Source: Sva-25 sp037385685 (GTDB lineage Bacteria > Pseudomonadota > Gammaproteobacteria > Chromatiales > Chromatiaceae). Taken from it: 64,000 nucleotides of DNA. Under the pieces are notes generated by a model. The model saw only the letters and a list, made by a program, of their open reading frames with translations, was not told the DNA's origin and ran no database searches. The translations under genes were made by a program, and so were the position numbers. Shown here piece after piece: positions 45,948 to 54,530 of the stretch. Where the stretch lies: NCBI GenBank assembly GCA_037385685.1, contig JARRMW010000002.1:62001-126000 (forward strand), read 5' to 3'. Numbering within the stretch: position 1 is the stretch's first letter; every line of letters starts with the position of its first letter.

Positions 45948-46972
45948 TCGGGCTGTTTGAAACTGCGGGTAAGCTCGACCAGCTGCCGGAGTTTCTCCCT
46001 GGCCTTGCCGCTGGCAATGGCGTCAGCAGCCAAGGCAACACCCTGATCCAGCGAGAGCGCAACGCCCGCTGTATAAATGGCTGCACCGGCATTCAGGCAA
46101 ACGATATCGCGTGCCGGACCCGGGCGGTTATCCAGGACCTCGTTGATGATGCGCAGGCTGTCCTCCACGCTGTCTGCCCTGATCGTGTCGAGCGAGGCGC
46201 GCTTCATGCCAAAATCTCCGGGACGAATCTTGTATTCGCGAATCTGGCCGTTTTTGAGTTCAGCGACCCAGGTCTTGCGGTTGATACTGATCTCGTCGAG
46301 GCCGTCTTTTGCGTGCACAACCATGACATGGCTGCTGTCGAGTTTCTTGAGCACCTTCGCCATCGGCTTGACGAGCTCTCTCGAAAAGACACCGAGCACC
46401 TGGTTGGGCGCTCCTGCAGGGTTCGTCAGGGGACCAAGGACGTTGAAGATGGTGCGCACCCCCATTTCCCTGCGCGGGCCAATGGCGTGTTTCATGGCTC
46501 CATGATGCGCCGGTGCGAACATGAAACCGATACCGACCTCCTCGAGGCAACGGCTGACATGTCCCGGAGTGATATCGAGCTGTACGCCTGCGGCCTCGAG
46601 CACGTCGGCACTACCCGATTTCGAGGAGATCGAGCGGTTGCCGTGTTTCGCAACACGCGCGCCAGCGCCTGCTGCGACAAAAGCGCTCGCAGTCGAGATG
46701 TTGAAGGTACCCGAGGCATCACCGCCCGTCCCGCAGGTATCAACGAGGTGTTCCGGCCAGCTGGCGACTTTTTCGGCGAGTTCCCGCATGACGCGTGCAG
46801 CAGCGGTTATCTCGTTGACAGTTTCACCCTTCATACGCAGGCCAACAAGAAAACCGCCGATCTGTGCCGGAGTCGCACCACCTGTCATGATGGTTCGCAT
46901 TACTCCGGCCATCTGCTCCTGGTCGAGGTCGGTTTTGTTGATGACCATGTTGATCGCGTCTGGCATTTCCAT
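45944..46972 (-). CDS. trpD: Anthranilate phosphoribosyltransferase
   Basis: A 342-residue enzyme joining anthranilate to PRPP. The PRPP loop VDTCGTGGDASGTFNISTA is near 80-98, KHGNRSISSKSGSADVLEA near 108, and the anthranilate-site region MFAPAHHGAMKHAIGPRREMG near 152. The length is normal. It overlaps trpC at its end and is separated from trpG by 42 bp. Confidence 0.96.
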   Translation of the reverse strand: MEMPDAINMVINKTDLDQEQMAGVMRTIMTGGATPAQIGGFLVGLRMKGETVNEITAAARVMRELAEKVASWPEHLVDTCGTGGDASGTFNISTASAFVAAGAGARVAKHGNRSISSKSGSADVLEAAGVQLDITPGHVSRCLEEVGIGFMFAPAHHGAMKHAIGPRREMGVRTIFNVLGPLTNPAGAPNQVLGVFSRELVKPMAKVLKKLDSSHVMVVHAKDGLDEISINRKTWVAELKNGQIREYKIRPGDFGMKRASLDTIRADSVEDSLRIINEVLDNRPGPARDIVCLNAGAAIYTAGVALSLDQGVALAADAIASGKAREKLRQLVELTRSFKQPE

Positions 46973-47014
46973 CTTGCTCTACCCCGGTGGTGCCGGGTCC
47001 TCATCTGGTACTTG

Positions 47015-47596
47015 TTATGTCTGCTTCAGGAAGTTCTCGAGCAGGTCGTGACCATGCTGCGTCAGAATCGACTCCGGGTGGAACTGTACGCCCTGGATCG
47101 GGAACTCACGATGACGGACCCCCATGATCTCATGCATTTCCCCGTTTTCGGTCCGGGTCCAGGCCGTGATCTCGAGAGAATCGGGAATCGTCTCTTTTTC
47201 GATAACGAGTGAATGGTATCGCGTTGCCTCAAAGGGATCAGGCAGCCCGCTGAAGACGCCACAATTGGCATGGTACACGGGTGAGGTCTTGCCGTGCATG
47301 ACCGCTTCGGCGCGTACAACCCTGCCACCAAATGCCTGACCAATGGACTGATGGCCCAGACAGACGCCAAGGATCGGTATCTTACCTGCGAAATGGCTGA
47401 TCGCCTCGACAGAGACGCCGGCTTCGAGCGGCGTACAGGGCCCCGGCGAGATCACCAGGTAGTCGGGCTGAAGGGCAGCGATTTGATCGATTGTGATCTC
47501 GTCGTTGCGGTGAACGCGCACGTCTGCGCCAAGCTCGCCGAAATACTGGACCAGGTTGAAGGTAAATGAGTCGTAGTTGTCGATCATCAGCAGCAT
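47015..47596 (-). CDS. trpG: Anthranilate synthase, glutamine amidotransferase component
   Basis: A 193-residue class I glutaminase supplying ammonia to TrpE. The triad is Cys in LGVCLGHQSIGQAFG near 80 and His-Glu in GVQFHPESILTQHG near 170; the start LLMIDNYDSFTFNLVQYFGE is typical. It may also serve 4-amino-4-deoxychorismate synthase (PabA role), as is common in proteobacteria with one such gene. It follows trpE by four bases. Confidence 0.95.
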   Translation of the reverse strand: MLLMIDNYDSFTFNLVQYFGELGADVRVHRNDEITIDQIAALQPDYLVISPGPCTPLEAGVSVEAISHFAGKIPILGVCLGHQSIGQAFGGRVVRAEAVMHGKTSPVYHANCGVFSGLPDPFEATRYHSLVIEKETIPDSLEITAWTRTENGEMHEIMGVRHREFPIQGVQFHPESILTQHGHDLLENFLKQT

Positions 47597-47600
47597 CGGC

Positions 47601-49088
47601 TCACCCCTCCTTCAGCTTGTCGAGGCCGGCCTCGGCCATTGCAACCGCACGAAAGATCGCACGCCCCTTGTTCATGGTCTCTTTCCACTCGAGTTCGGGT
47701 ACGGAATCGGCCACAACCCCGGCGCCTGCCTGGATGTGCAGACTCTTGTCCTTGATGACAGCAGTACGAATCGCGATCGCCGTATCCATATTGCCGTTCC
47801 AGGCAAGATAACCAACAGCACCTGAATAGATCCCGCGCTTGACAGGTTCAAGCTCATCGATGATCTCCATGGCACGAATCTTTGGTGCTCCGGACACGGT
47901 GCCGGCGGGAAAGGTCGCCCGGATGACATCAATCGCGTTCATGCCATCCTTGAGCTCGCCGGTGACATTCGACACGATATGCATGACATGCGAATAGCGT
48001 TCGATGACCATTTTTTCGGTCAGATTGACAGTCCCGATTTTCGCAACACGGCCAGCATCATTGCGGCCCAGGTCGATCAGCATCAGGTGCTCGGCAATCT
48101 CCTTCGGATCGGCCAGAAGCTCTGCCTCGAGTTCCAGATCCTCCTCCTCGCTGTACCCGCGCCGACGCGTTCCCGCAATGGGTCGCACCGTGACGACGCC
48201 ATCCTCGAGCCGCGTCAGGATTTCCGGCGAAGAGCCGACGATCTGGAAATCCCCGAGATCGAGAAAGTACATGTAAGGTGAAGGGTTGAGACCGCGCAAT
48301 GCACGGTAAAGATCAAGCGGTGGTGCATGAAAAGGAATGCTCAGGCGCTGGGAGATCACGACCTGCATGCAATCACCATCGAGGATGTAATCCTTGATAC
48401 GATTGACTGCCTGCTTGAACCCCTCCTCCGTGAAACCGGATGTAAAATCGGACTCACTGATCTCGCGCGTATCGGCAAACCGCTTGCGTGGAGCGCCATG
48501 ATTCATGCGCTCGACCAATGTATTGATGCGAGCCTCGGCAGCATCGAGCGTATCTCCCCTCGTCGGATCAGCGTGCACGATGACAAACATGCGTCCCTTC
48601 AGGTTGTCAAAAACCACCAGTTCATCAGACACCATCAGCAGGATATCGGGTGTCTGCAACTCGTCCGGGTTGGGGCAACTGGCGAGTTTCTTCTCGATGT
48701 AGCGAATGGTGTCGTAACCGAAGTAGCCGACCAGGCCGCCCGAGAAGCGTGGCAACCCGCTGATCTCCGCAGCCCTGAAATGTTGCTGGCACTCCTCGAT
48801 GTAGGCAAGCGGATCCTCGACCTCGCGCTGTTCGATGATCTCGTCGCCCTGAAACCGGGTCACTTGCCTGCCGCGAACTTCGAGCCGCGCACTGGATGGC
48901 AAGCCGATAATGGAGTAACGGCCCCACTTCTCACCGCCGTGCACAGATTCGAAAAGATAGGAATAGGGGCCTTCTGCAAGTTTGAGATAGACACTGAGCG
49001 GCGTGTCCAGGTCGGCCAGCACTTCGCGCGCGACGGGTATTCGGTTGTATCCCTGCTCGGCGAGGGAGGTAAAAGTATCAGGGGTCAT
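47601..49088 (-). CDS. trpE: Anthranilate synthase component I
   Basis: A 495-residue chorismate-utilising enzyme making anthranilate with TrpG. SYLFESVHGGEKWGRYSIIG near 42-61 corresponds to the N-terminal tryptophan feedback region. The catalytic part has IVGSSPEILTRLEDG, RPIAGTRRRG and SGAPKIRAMEIIDELEP. I start at ATG 49088, six bases after GGAG; GTG 49100 is four codons upstream. It is the first gene of trpEGDC; a large inverted repeat precedes it. Confidence 0.95.
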   Translation of the reverse strand: MTPDTFTSLAEQGYNRIPVAREVLADLDTPLSVYLKLAEGPYSYLFESVHGGEKWGRYSIIGLPSSARLEVRGRQVTRFQGDEIIEQREVEDPLAYIEECQQHFRAAEISGLPRFSGGLVGYFGYDTIRYIEKKLASCPNPDELQTPDILLMVSDELVVFDNLKGRMFVIVHADPTRGDTLDAAEARINTLVERMNHGAPRKRFADTREISESDFTSGFTEEGFKQAVNRIKDYILDGDCMQVVISQRLSIPFHAPPLDLYRALRGLNPSPYMYFLDLGDFQIVGSSPEILTRLEDGVVTVRPIAGTRRRGYSEEEDLELEAELLADPKEIAEHLMLIDLGRNDAGRVAKIGTVNLTEKMVIERYSHVMHIVSNVTGELKDGMNAIDVIRATFPAGTVSGAPKIRAMEIIDELEPVKRGIYSGAVGYLAWNGNMDTAIAIRTAVIKDKSLHIQAGAGVVADSVPELEWKETMNKGRAIFRAVAMAEAGLDKLKEG

Positions 49089-49105
49089 CGGGGGCTCCAC
49101 ATAAC

Positions 49106-49164
49106 AGACAAAAAGATCTACGACGGCTGTGCATCAGCACCATCGTGTTCCGATCTTTTCTGTC
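49106..49164. promoter_or_regulatory. Long inverted repeat upstream of trpE
   Basis: On the minus strand gacag-aaaagatc (49152-49164) and gatctttttgtc (49106-49117) can pair over 12 bp with one bulge; the loop contains an inner acga...tcgt and gtgc/gcac stem. It sits in the leader of trpE, where attenuators occur, but no open frame with Trp codons lies upstream. It also falls in the region before the divergent acyltransferase gene. Confidence 0.45.
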
Positions 49165-49321
49165 ATGTCATGTGAATGAGGATACATGGCGTGCTGAATT
49201 GATTTACAATTTCCGGCAAGACGCAAACATTAACAAAACTGGCACAAGATTCAATACCGGGGCAGCATTTTTCTCACCCGGCATCAGAGGCTGCACAATT
49301 ACCGGTTGCCTGCGATACCAG

Positions 49322-50227
49322 ATGATTCCACCACACCTACACCCGAAATACTGGCCCCTTTGGCTCGTTGCAGGCTTCCTGTGGCTGATGGCACAACTAC
49401 CCTGGAAAGTGTCCATGCAGGTCGGCCGCTGGATCGGGTCGCTGATCTGGCTCTTTTTGAGACCTGCTCGCAAACGTGTGCTGTATACGAATATTCGCCT
49501 GTGCTTTCCTGAACTTCCGGAGGAGAAGCAGGAAACACTCGCCAGGGAACACATTCATGCCGCTGGCCAGGGGATACTCGAGGTTGCGCTTGCCTGGTGG
49601 GCTCGTGACAGCCAGCTCAGGCCGCTCGCCCACGTCTCCGGGATCGAGAATCTGCAGGAAGCGATGGCAAGGGGCAAGGGGGTCATCCTGCTGTCGGCCC
49701 ATTTCACCTCGCTCGAGATGGGTGGGCGCTTGCTGGGGTTCCAGACACCCTTTCATGTCGTCTATCGCAGTAACGAGAATCCGATGACGGAGTATCTCCT
49801 GAAGCGCAACCGGCAAAAGCACTCGGACATGGCGATCGACAAGCGCAACATCAAGCAGATGGTACGCAGCCTGCGGTCCGGCAATGCCGTGTGGTATGCG
49901 CCGGACCAGGACATGATCTCCAGGGAGCCTCTCTTCGCGCCCTTTATGGGCATCATGACCGCGACCAATACTGCCACGTCACGTCTGGCGAAAATCAGCC
50001 ATGCCCCTGTTGTCCCCTACGCTATCTTCCGCCGCAAGGACGGCAAAGGATACGACCTGGAATTCCAGCCCGCACTGGACGGCTTTCCCTCTGGTGATGA
50101 TCTGGCCGATGCCACGCGCATCAACCGGATTTTCGAGGAATGGATCAGGAGACAGCCGGAGGACTACTTCTGGTTTCACAAGCGCTTCAAGCAACGCCCT
50201 CCCGGAGAACCGGACCCCTACGCCTGA
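49322..50227 (+). CDS. Lipid A biosynthesis acyltransferase, LpxL/HtrB family
   Basis: A 301-residue inner-membrane enzyme transferring a secondary acyl chain onto Kdo-lipid A. After an N-terminal helix (WPLWLVAGFLWLMAQLPW) comes the active HX4E site in LLSAHFTSLEMGGRL near 130, and the family blocks VVYRSNENPMTEYLLKRNR and VWYAPDQDMISREPLFAPFMG. The start ATG 49322 fits the family length; the frame open to 49145 is not needed. Which acyl chain is added (LpxL or LpxM type) is not settled. Confidence 0.9.
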   Translation: MIPPHLHPKYWPLWLVAGFLWLMAQLPWKVSMQVGRWIGSLIWLFLRPARKRVLYTNIRLCFPELPEEKQETLAREHIHAAGQGILEVALAWWARDSQLRPLAHVSGIENLQEAMARGKGVILLSAHFTSLEMGGRLLGFQTPFHVVYRSNENPMTEYLLKRNRQKHSDMAIDKRNIKQMVRSLRSGNAVWYAPDQDMISREPLFAPFMGIMTATNTATSRLAKISHAPVVPYAIFRRKDGKGYDLEFQPALDGFPSGDDLADATRINRIFEEWIRRQPEDYFWFHKRFKQRPPGEPDPYA

Positions 50228-50240
50228 CCGGGATGGTTCA

Positions 50241-50261
50241 CGCCTCTCTGGTACAGAGGCG
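50241..50261. terminator. Hairpin between convergent genes
   Basis: cgcctct pairs with agaggcg around ctggtac in the 43-bp gap between the acyltransferase and phosphatase genes. T-runs are lacking, so it may be a weak terminator for both. Confidence 0.4.
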
Positions 50262-50270
50262 ACTCTCGCA

Positions 50271-50708
50271 CTAGAGGTAGGGGGTCCAGTCCCTGACGCC
50301 CTGCTGAATACCGGCCAGCGCCTCCTCGAAGGCATCGCGCGGTTTTTTGTAGGGATCGTCGACGGTAATCCCGGACCACTTCCCGATCGTGAAGACGCGC
50401 CCCTTTGTGAAAGGATAATGACGCTCGACTTCCTGTTGCTGCCAGGATTCCATGACGAGAATCAGTTCTGATTCGGCGATAATCTCCGGCGAAATCTGGC
50501 GTGCACGGTGGGCAGAGATGTCGATACCCGCCTCCTGCATGAGTTCGACCGCAATCGGATCGGCCGCGTGGTCAACGAGTGCACCGATGCCGGCAGAATG
50601 CACCATGAGGTCCCTGCCCGCTTCACGGGCAACCTCCCTGAAGAGGCCTTCGGCCATGGGACTGCGGCAAATATTGCCGACGCAGACAGTCAAGAGTGAT
50701 TTGATCAT
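50271..50708 (-). CDS. Low-molecular-weight protein-tyrosine phosphatase
   Basis: A 145-residue phosphatase. The catalytic loop C-X5-R is CVGNICRSPMAEG with C9 and R15, and the general acid Asp is in TVDDPYKKPRDAFEE near 115. The family includes Wzb/Etp, which dephosphorylate tyrosine kinases for exopolysaccharide export, but no such kinase gene is adjacent. It is a lone gene convergent with the lipid A acyltransferase. Confidence 0.92.
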   Translation of the reverse strand: MIKSLLTVCVGNICRSPMAEGLFREVAREAGRDLMVHSAGIGALVDHAADPIAVELMQEAGIDISAHRARQISPEIIAESELILVMESWQQQEVERHYPFTKGRVFTIGKWSGITVDDPYKKPRDAFEEALAGIQQGVRDWTPYL

Positions 50709-50833
50709 GCGGAACGTTTTCCTTTATTACGAGTTTCCATGTTTGCTTTTATGTCTCCATCGAACACTTTGATTCCGGTATTGCAGTATGAAATGGTATC
50801 AATGCTGTGACAGAAAAACAGGGTATTGACTTC

Positions 50834-51928
50834 ATGAGTGATGAACAAAAGTCGGTACGGGAGATCCGTATCAATCCAATCGTACCAACTGAATCCGTCC
50901 TTGTCTCGACGGCACGCGGGATGCGCCCCAGGAAGGCCGAGGAGAAGGTCGACCGTGACACACGCTCATATGTCGAAACCTGCCCCTTCTGCAAGGGCAA
51001 CGAGGAGAAAACACCGCCGGAAATCATGGCTTTCCCGGATTCGGACAACTGGGAGATCCGCATTGTCCCCAACCTCTTCCCGGTGCTTGGCGATGACAAG
51101 CAGCAGACCGGAATCTCCTTCGGTCTGCAACAGGTTATCGATGGCTACGGCCGCCACGAGGTGATCATCGACAATGCCTCGCATGGCATCGCGATACACG
51201 AGATGGAGGCAGAACACCTGCGCAACCTCTTCATGACCTACAGACAACGCATGCAGGAGCTCTACGAGAGCGATCCACGCCTGAAATACGTGCTGGTATT
51301 CAAGAATTTCGGGCCGGCTGCTGGCGCGAGTATCCCGCACACACACAGCCAGATCATTGCAACCCCCGTTGTACCGCAGAATGTCGAGGACGAGGTCGTC
51401 AACAGCAGGCAATATCATGCCAAGTACAACCAGTGTGTCTTCTGTTCGCTCATTGACGAGGCACTCACCTACGAAGCTACCATCTATGATCGTGAATCCG
51501 GTGAAATCCGGCGCAAGATCGATGTCGGCCAGTACGTTGTCGAACGCAGCCGCCACTTCGTTGCCATCAAGCCGTTTGCCAGCCGCTACGAGTGGGAACT
51601 GCATATCCTGCCCCTGGAGCACCAGGCGGATTTTCTCCAGGTCACCAAAGAGCAACTCGAGGATTTCGCGCTGGTCCTGAAACGCACCATGCAGCGGCTC
51701 GACCATGTCATCGGGGGGGCACAATACAACTTTTTCCTGCATTCAAAGCCCCACGGCAGGGATTACGATAACTGTGAAGAGAGCTACCACTGGCACCTGG
51801 AGATCTGCCCGCGCACCTCGATCCCGACCGGATTCGAGCTGGGGTCGGGCCTGTTCGTCTCGACCATCAGCCCCGAGGACGCCGCCGCAGCTCTCAGGTC
51901 TGTGGAACTGCCGGATGAATCCGCTTAA
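50834..51928 (+). CDS. GalT-like nucleotidyltransferase (HIT superfamily)
   Basis: A 364-residue protein of the galactose-1-phosphate uridylyltransferase family. Zinc-type Cys pairs are ETCPFCKGNEE near 50 and QCVFCSLIDE near 205; the nucleophile histidine motif is IPHTHSQIIA near 170, and a second HIT part contains YHWHLEICPRT near 325. No other Leloir-pathway genes are near, so the sugar or nucleotide substrate is open (ADP-glucose- or sulfate-adenylyl-type activities occur in relatives). ATG 50834, after CAGGG, is used; GTG 50807 is nine codons upstream. Confidence 0.82.
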   Translation: MSDEQKSVREIRINPIVPTESVLVSTARGMRPRKAEEKVDRDTRSYVETCPFCKGNEEKTPPEIMAFPDSDNWEIRIVPNLFPVLGDDKQQTGISFGLQQVIDGYGRHEVIIDNASHGIAIHEMEAEHLRNLFMTYRQRMQELYESDPRLKYVLVFKNFGPAAGASIPHTHSQIIATPVVPQNVEDEVVNSRQYHAKYNQCVFCSLIDEALTYEATIYDRESGEIRRKIDVGQYVVERSRHFVAIKPFASRYEWELHILPLEHQADFLQVTKEQLEDFALVLKRTMQRLDHVIGGAQYNFFLHSKPHGRDYDNCEESYHWHLEICPRTSIPTGFELGSGLFVSTISPEDAAAALRSVELPDESA

Positions 51929-51994
51929 ACTCGGACTTGATCACTGCTCCTGCCAGCATGGCCTGGTGAAGGAACGGCGGCACTTCCACCTCAT

Positions 51995-52540
51995 ATGGAA
52001 AAATTTGTGAAAAACAGCCAACTTGTTATCTCCGCCATCGGACAGGACAGACCAGGCATCGTCGACAGGATCACCCGCTACATTTTCGAGCATGATCTCA
52101 ACATCAGTGACAGCAGAATGTCTGTACTTGGCGGCGAATTTGCCATCCAGATGCTTGTGGTCGGGCCATGGAACGAGATTGCGAAGTTCGAATCGACGAT
52201 TCCGGAGCTGGAGTCCTCGCTCGATCTCAGCATCGTTGCTCGCCGTACCGATATCCGCCCGCGCAACCAGCAGCTGCTGCCCTACGTCGTGGACGTCGTG
52301 GCGCTAGACAATCCCGGTATCGTGCATCATCTCGCCAACTTCTTCTCACAGCGAAACATCAATATCGAGGAGCTGACGACCACCAGTTACGCGGCCCCGC
52401 ATACAGGAACACCGATGTTTGCCGTGAATCTCGAGGTCGGTGTTCCAGCTGACATCCAGATCTCCGAGTTACGTGACGACTTCATGCAATTCTGCGATAC
52501 CATGAATCTCGACGCTGTTCTCGAACCCGCAAAAAACTGA
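51995..52540 (+). CDS. Two-ACT-domain protein, GcvR-like
   Basis: A 181-residue protein of two ACT domains: LVISAIGQDRPGIVDRITRY near residues 10-29 and VVDVVALDNPGIVHHLANFF near 98-117. E. coli GcvR, which represses the glycine cleavage operon through GcvA, has this architecture and length. In many gammaproteobacteria the gene sits directly before bcp, as here (10-bp gap). Amino-acid (glycine) sensing is the likely role. Confidence 0.87.
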   Translation: MEKFVKNSQLVISAIGQDRPGIVDRITRYIFEHDLNISDSRMSVLGGEFAIQMLVVGPWNEIAKFESTIPELESSLDLSIVARRTDIRPRNQQLLPYVVDVVALDNPGIVHHLANFFSQRNINIEELTTTSYAAPHTGTPMFAVNLEVGVPADIQISELRDDFMQFCDTMNLDAVLEPAKN

Positions 52541-52549
52541 GGGCAACAC

Positions 52550-53029
52550 ATGACAAAAACAGTCAAACCCGGCAAGAAAATTCCCGACATCGAACTGCAC
52601 CTCACCGGCGACAAGCTGGTCAAGCTCTCGGACTACGTCGGCAAGCCACTCGTGCTCTATTTCTATCCAAAGGCCAGCACACCAGGATGTACCACTGAAG
52701 GACTCGACTTCACCGCTGCCATCAACAAGTTCCGGCGCCAGTCATGCGCCATCCTCGGCGCTTCCAGGGACAGCCTCAAGGCGCAGGAGAATTTCAAGAC
52801 AAAACAGGGTTTCGCCTTTGACCTCGTCTCCGACAAGGAAGAGGCGCTCTGCAACCTCTTTGACGTCATCAAGATGAAGAACATGTACGGCAAGCAGGTA
52901 CGCGGTATCGAGCGCAGCACTTTCCTGATCGACAGCGATGGAAAACTCGCGAAAGAGTGGCGTGGCGTCAAGGTTCCCGGCCATGTCGATGAGGTACTGG
53001 AAGCCGTCAAGGAACTCAACAAGGCCTGA
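52550..53029 (+). CDS. bcp: Thiol peroxidase of the Bcp/PrxQ family
   Basis: A 159-residue peroxiredoxin reducing hydroperoxides with thioredoxin. The peroxidatic Cys lies in YFYPKASTPGCTTEGLDF near 38-55. The usual resolving Cys five residues later (CTxExxxF C) is replaced, since C-T-T-E-G-L-D-F is followed by T; other Cys occur at SCAILG and ALCNLF. This suggests the 1-Cys variant or another resolving thiol. It lies between the ACT protein and PhoH genes, in one apparent transcript. Confidence 0.92.
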   Translation: MTKTVKPGKKIPDIELHLTGDKLVKLSDYVGKPLVLYFYPKASTPGCTTEGLDFTAAINKFRRQSCAILGASRDSLKAQENFKTKQGFAFDLVSDKEEALCNLFDVIKMKNMYGKQVRGIERSTFLIDSDGKLAKEWRGVKVPGHVDEVLEAVKELNKA

Positions 53030-53034
53030 AGAGC

Positions 53035-54453
53035 GTGACAGATCATAAAAAACTTTTCGTGCTGGACACCAATGTCCTGATGCACGACCCGACCTCTATT
53101 TTTCGTTTCAAGGAACACGATATCTTTCTGCCCATGGTGGTTCTCGAGGAACTCGACCGTGGCAAGAAAGGCACCTCGGAAGTTGCACGGAATGTGCGCC
53201 AGGTCAGCCGCTTTCTGGATGACCTCATGGCAGACCTTACACACGATGAAATCGAACACGGCCTGCCCCTCCCTTCATGGGCCGGATTACCGGATGAACT
53301 GCACGAGGATGAAGAAGTCCGTGATCACGGGCGACTCTTTTTCCAGACAACCATCCTGCCGCAAAAGCTGCCGGACACCCTGCCAGGTAATACGCCCGAC
53401 AACGATATCCTCGGCACTGCCATGGCGCTGAAGAAACTCTACAAGGGGCGTGATGTCACGCTTGTCTCGAAGGACATCAACCTGCGGATCAAGGCTGCCG
53501 TCGTCGGCCTGCGCGCTGAGGACTACAGCAACGACCAGGTACTCGATGACGTCGATCTGCTCTACAAGGGACATACTGCCCTGCCACCCGACTTCTGGGA
53601 CAGCCACAGCAAGGATATCGAGTCCTGGCAGGAGGAAGGTCATACCTATTACCGTGTATCGGGCCCGGACACCAAGCAGTGGCATGTCGGCCAGTGCCTC
53701 TATTTCGAGGAGGAGGCAGGATTCGAGGCAATTGTCCGTGAGCGCGTTGGCGATGATGCCATGATCGAAGTTGCCCAGGATTACCGCACACCGAACCACT
53801 CGGTCTGGGGAATCATGGCCCGCAATCGCGAACAGAATTTCGCACTGAACATGCTCATGGACCCCGAGCTGGATTTCGTTACCCTGCTCGGTGCGGCCGG
53901 CACCGGAAAGACGCTGCTGACGCTCGCTGCGGGCCTGACCCAGGTGCTGGATGAAAACCGCTACAGCGAAATCATCATGACCCGCGTCACGGTGCCTGTC
54001 GGCGAGGACATCGGTTTCCTGCCGGGTACCGAGGAAGAGAAAATGACTCCATGGATGGGTGCGCTCATGGACAACCTGGAGGTGCTCAACCGCACCGAGG
54101 GCGGAGGTGACTGGGGACGCGCAGCGACCGACGACCTGCTGCGCTCACGCATCCGCATCCATTCAGTGAACTTCATGCGTGGCCGCACCTTTCTGAACAA
54201 GTACATCATTCTCGACGAAGCGCAGAATCTCACGGCCAAGCAGATGAAGACCCTGATCACACGTGCCGGACCAGGTACCAAGATCGTCTGTCTCGGTAAT
54301 ATTGCACAGATTGATACGCCCTATCTTACCGAGACCACATCAGGCCTGACCTATGTCGTCGACAAATTCAAGAGCTGGCGACATGCAGGACACATCACGC
54401 TGATGCGTGGAGAACGTTCTCGCCTCGCAGAATTTGCTTCAGACGAGCTTTGA
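53035..54453 (+). CDS. PIN-domain and PhoH-type ATPase fusion protein
   Basis: A 472-residue protein. The N-terminal PIN nuclease domain (1-135) begins KLFVLDTNVLMHDPTS and has further acidic residues (PDNDILGTA). The C-terminal PhoH ATPase has Walker A LGAAGTGKTLLTLAAGL near 285 and YIILDEAQNLT near 395. Such PhoH2/YlaK-type proteins are predicted RNA-processing helicase-nucleases. The GTG start lies six bases after the bcp stop, with GAAGAG as ribosome-binding site. It is last in the ACT-bcp-phoH group. Confidence 0.92.
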   Translation: MTDHKKLFVLDTNVLMHDPTSIFRFKEHDIFLPMVVLEELDRGKKGTSEVARNVRQVSRFLDDLMADLTHDEIEHGLPLPSWAGLPDELHEDEEVRDHGRLFFQTTILPQKLPDTLPGNTPDNDILGTAMALKKLYKGRDVTLVSKDINLRIKAAVVGLRAEDYSNDQVLDDVDLLYKGHTALPPDFWDSHSKDIESWQEEGHTYYRVSGPDTKQWHVGQCLYFEEEAGFEAIVRERVGDDAMIEVAQDYRTPNHSVWGIMARNREQNFALNMLMDPELDFVTLLGAAGTGKTLLTLAAGLTQVLDENRYSEIIMTRVTVPVGEDIGFLPGTEEEKMTPWMGALMDNLEVLNRTEGGGDWGRAATDDLLRSRIRIHSVNFMRGRTFLNKYIILDEAQNLTAKQMKTLITRAGPGTKIVCLGNIAQIDTPYLTETTSGLTYVVDKFKSWRHAGHITLMRGERSRLAEFASDEL

Positions 54454-54530
54454 TGAAGGGTCGAAAAGCCCGGGCGGGACAAGCACGAACCGGGAGAAAT
54501 CAGGGAGCCTGTTAACCGGCTTCTCTGGCG

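Noticed and set aside
45935..47212. 425-codon plus-strand open frame over trpD and trpG
   Set aside because: Shadow of two well-supported trp genes; long antisense frames are expected at this GC content.
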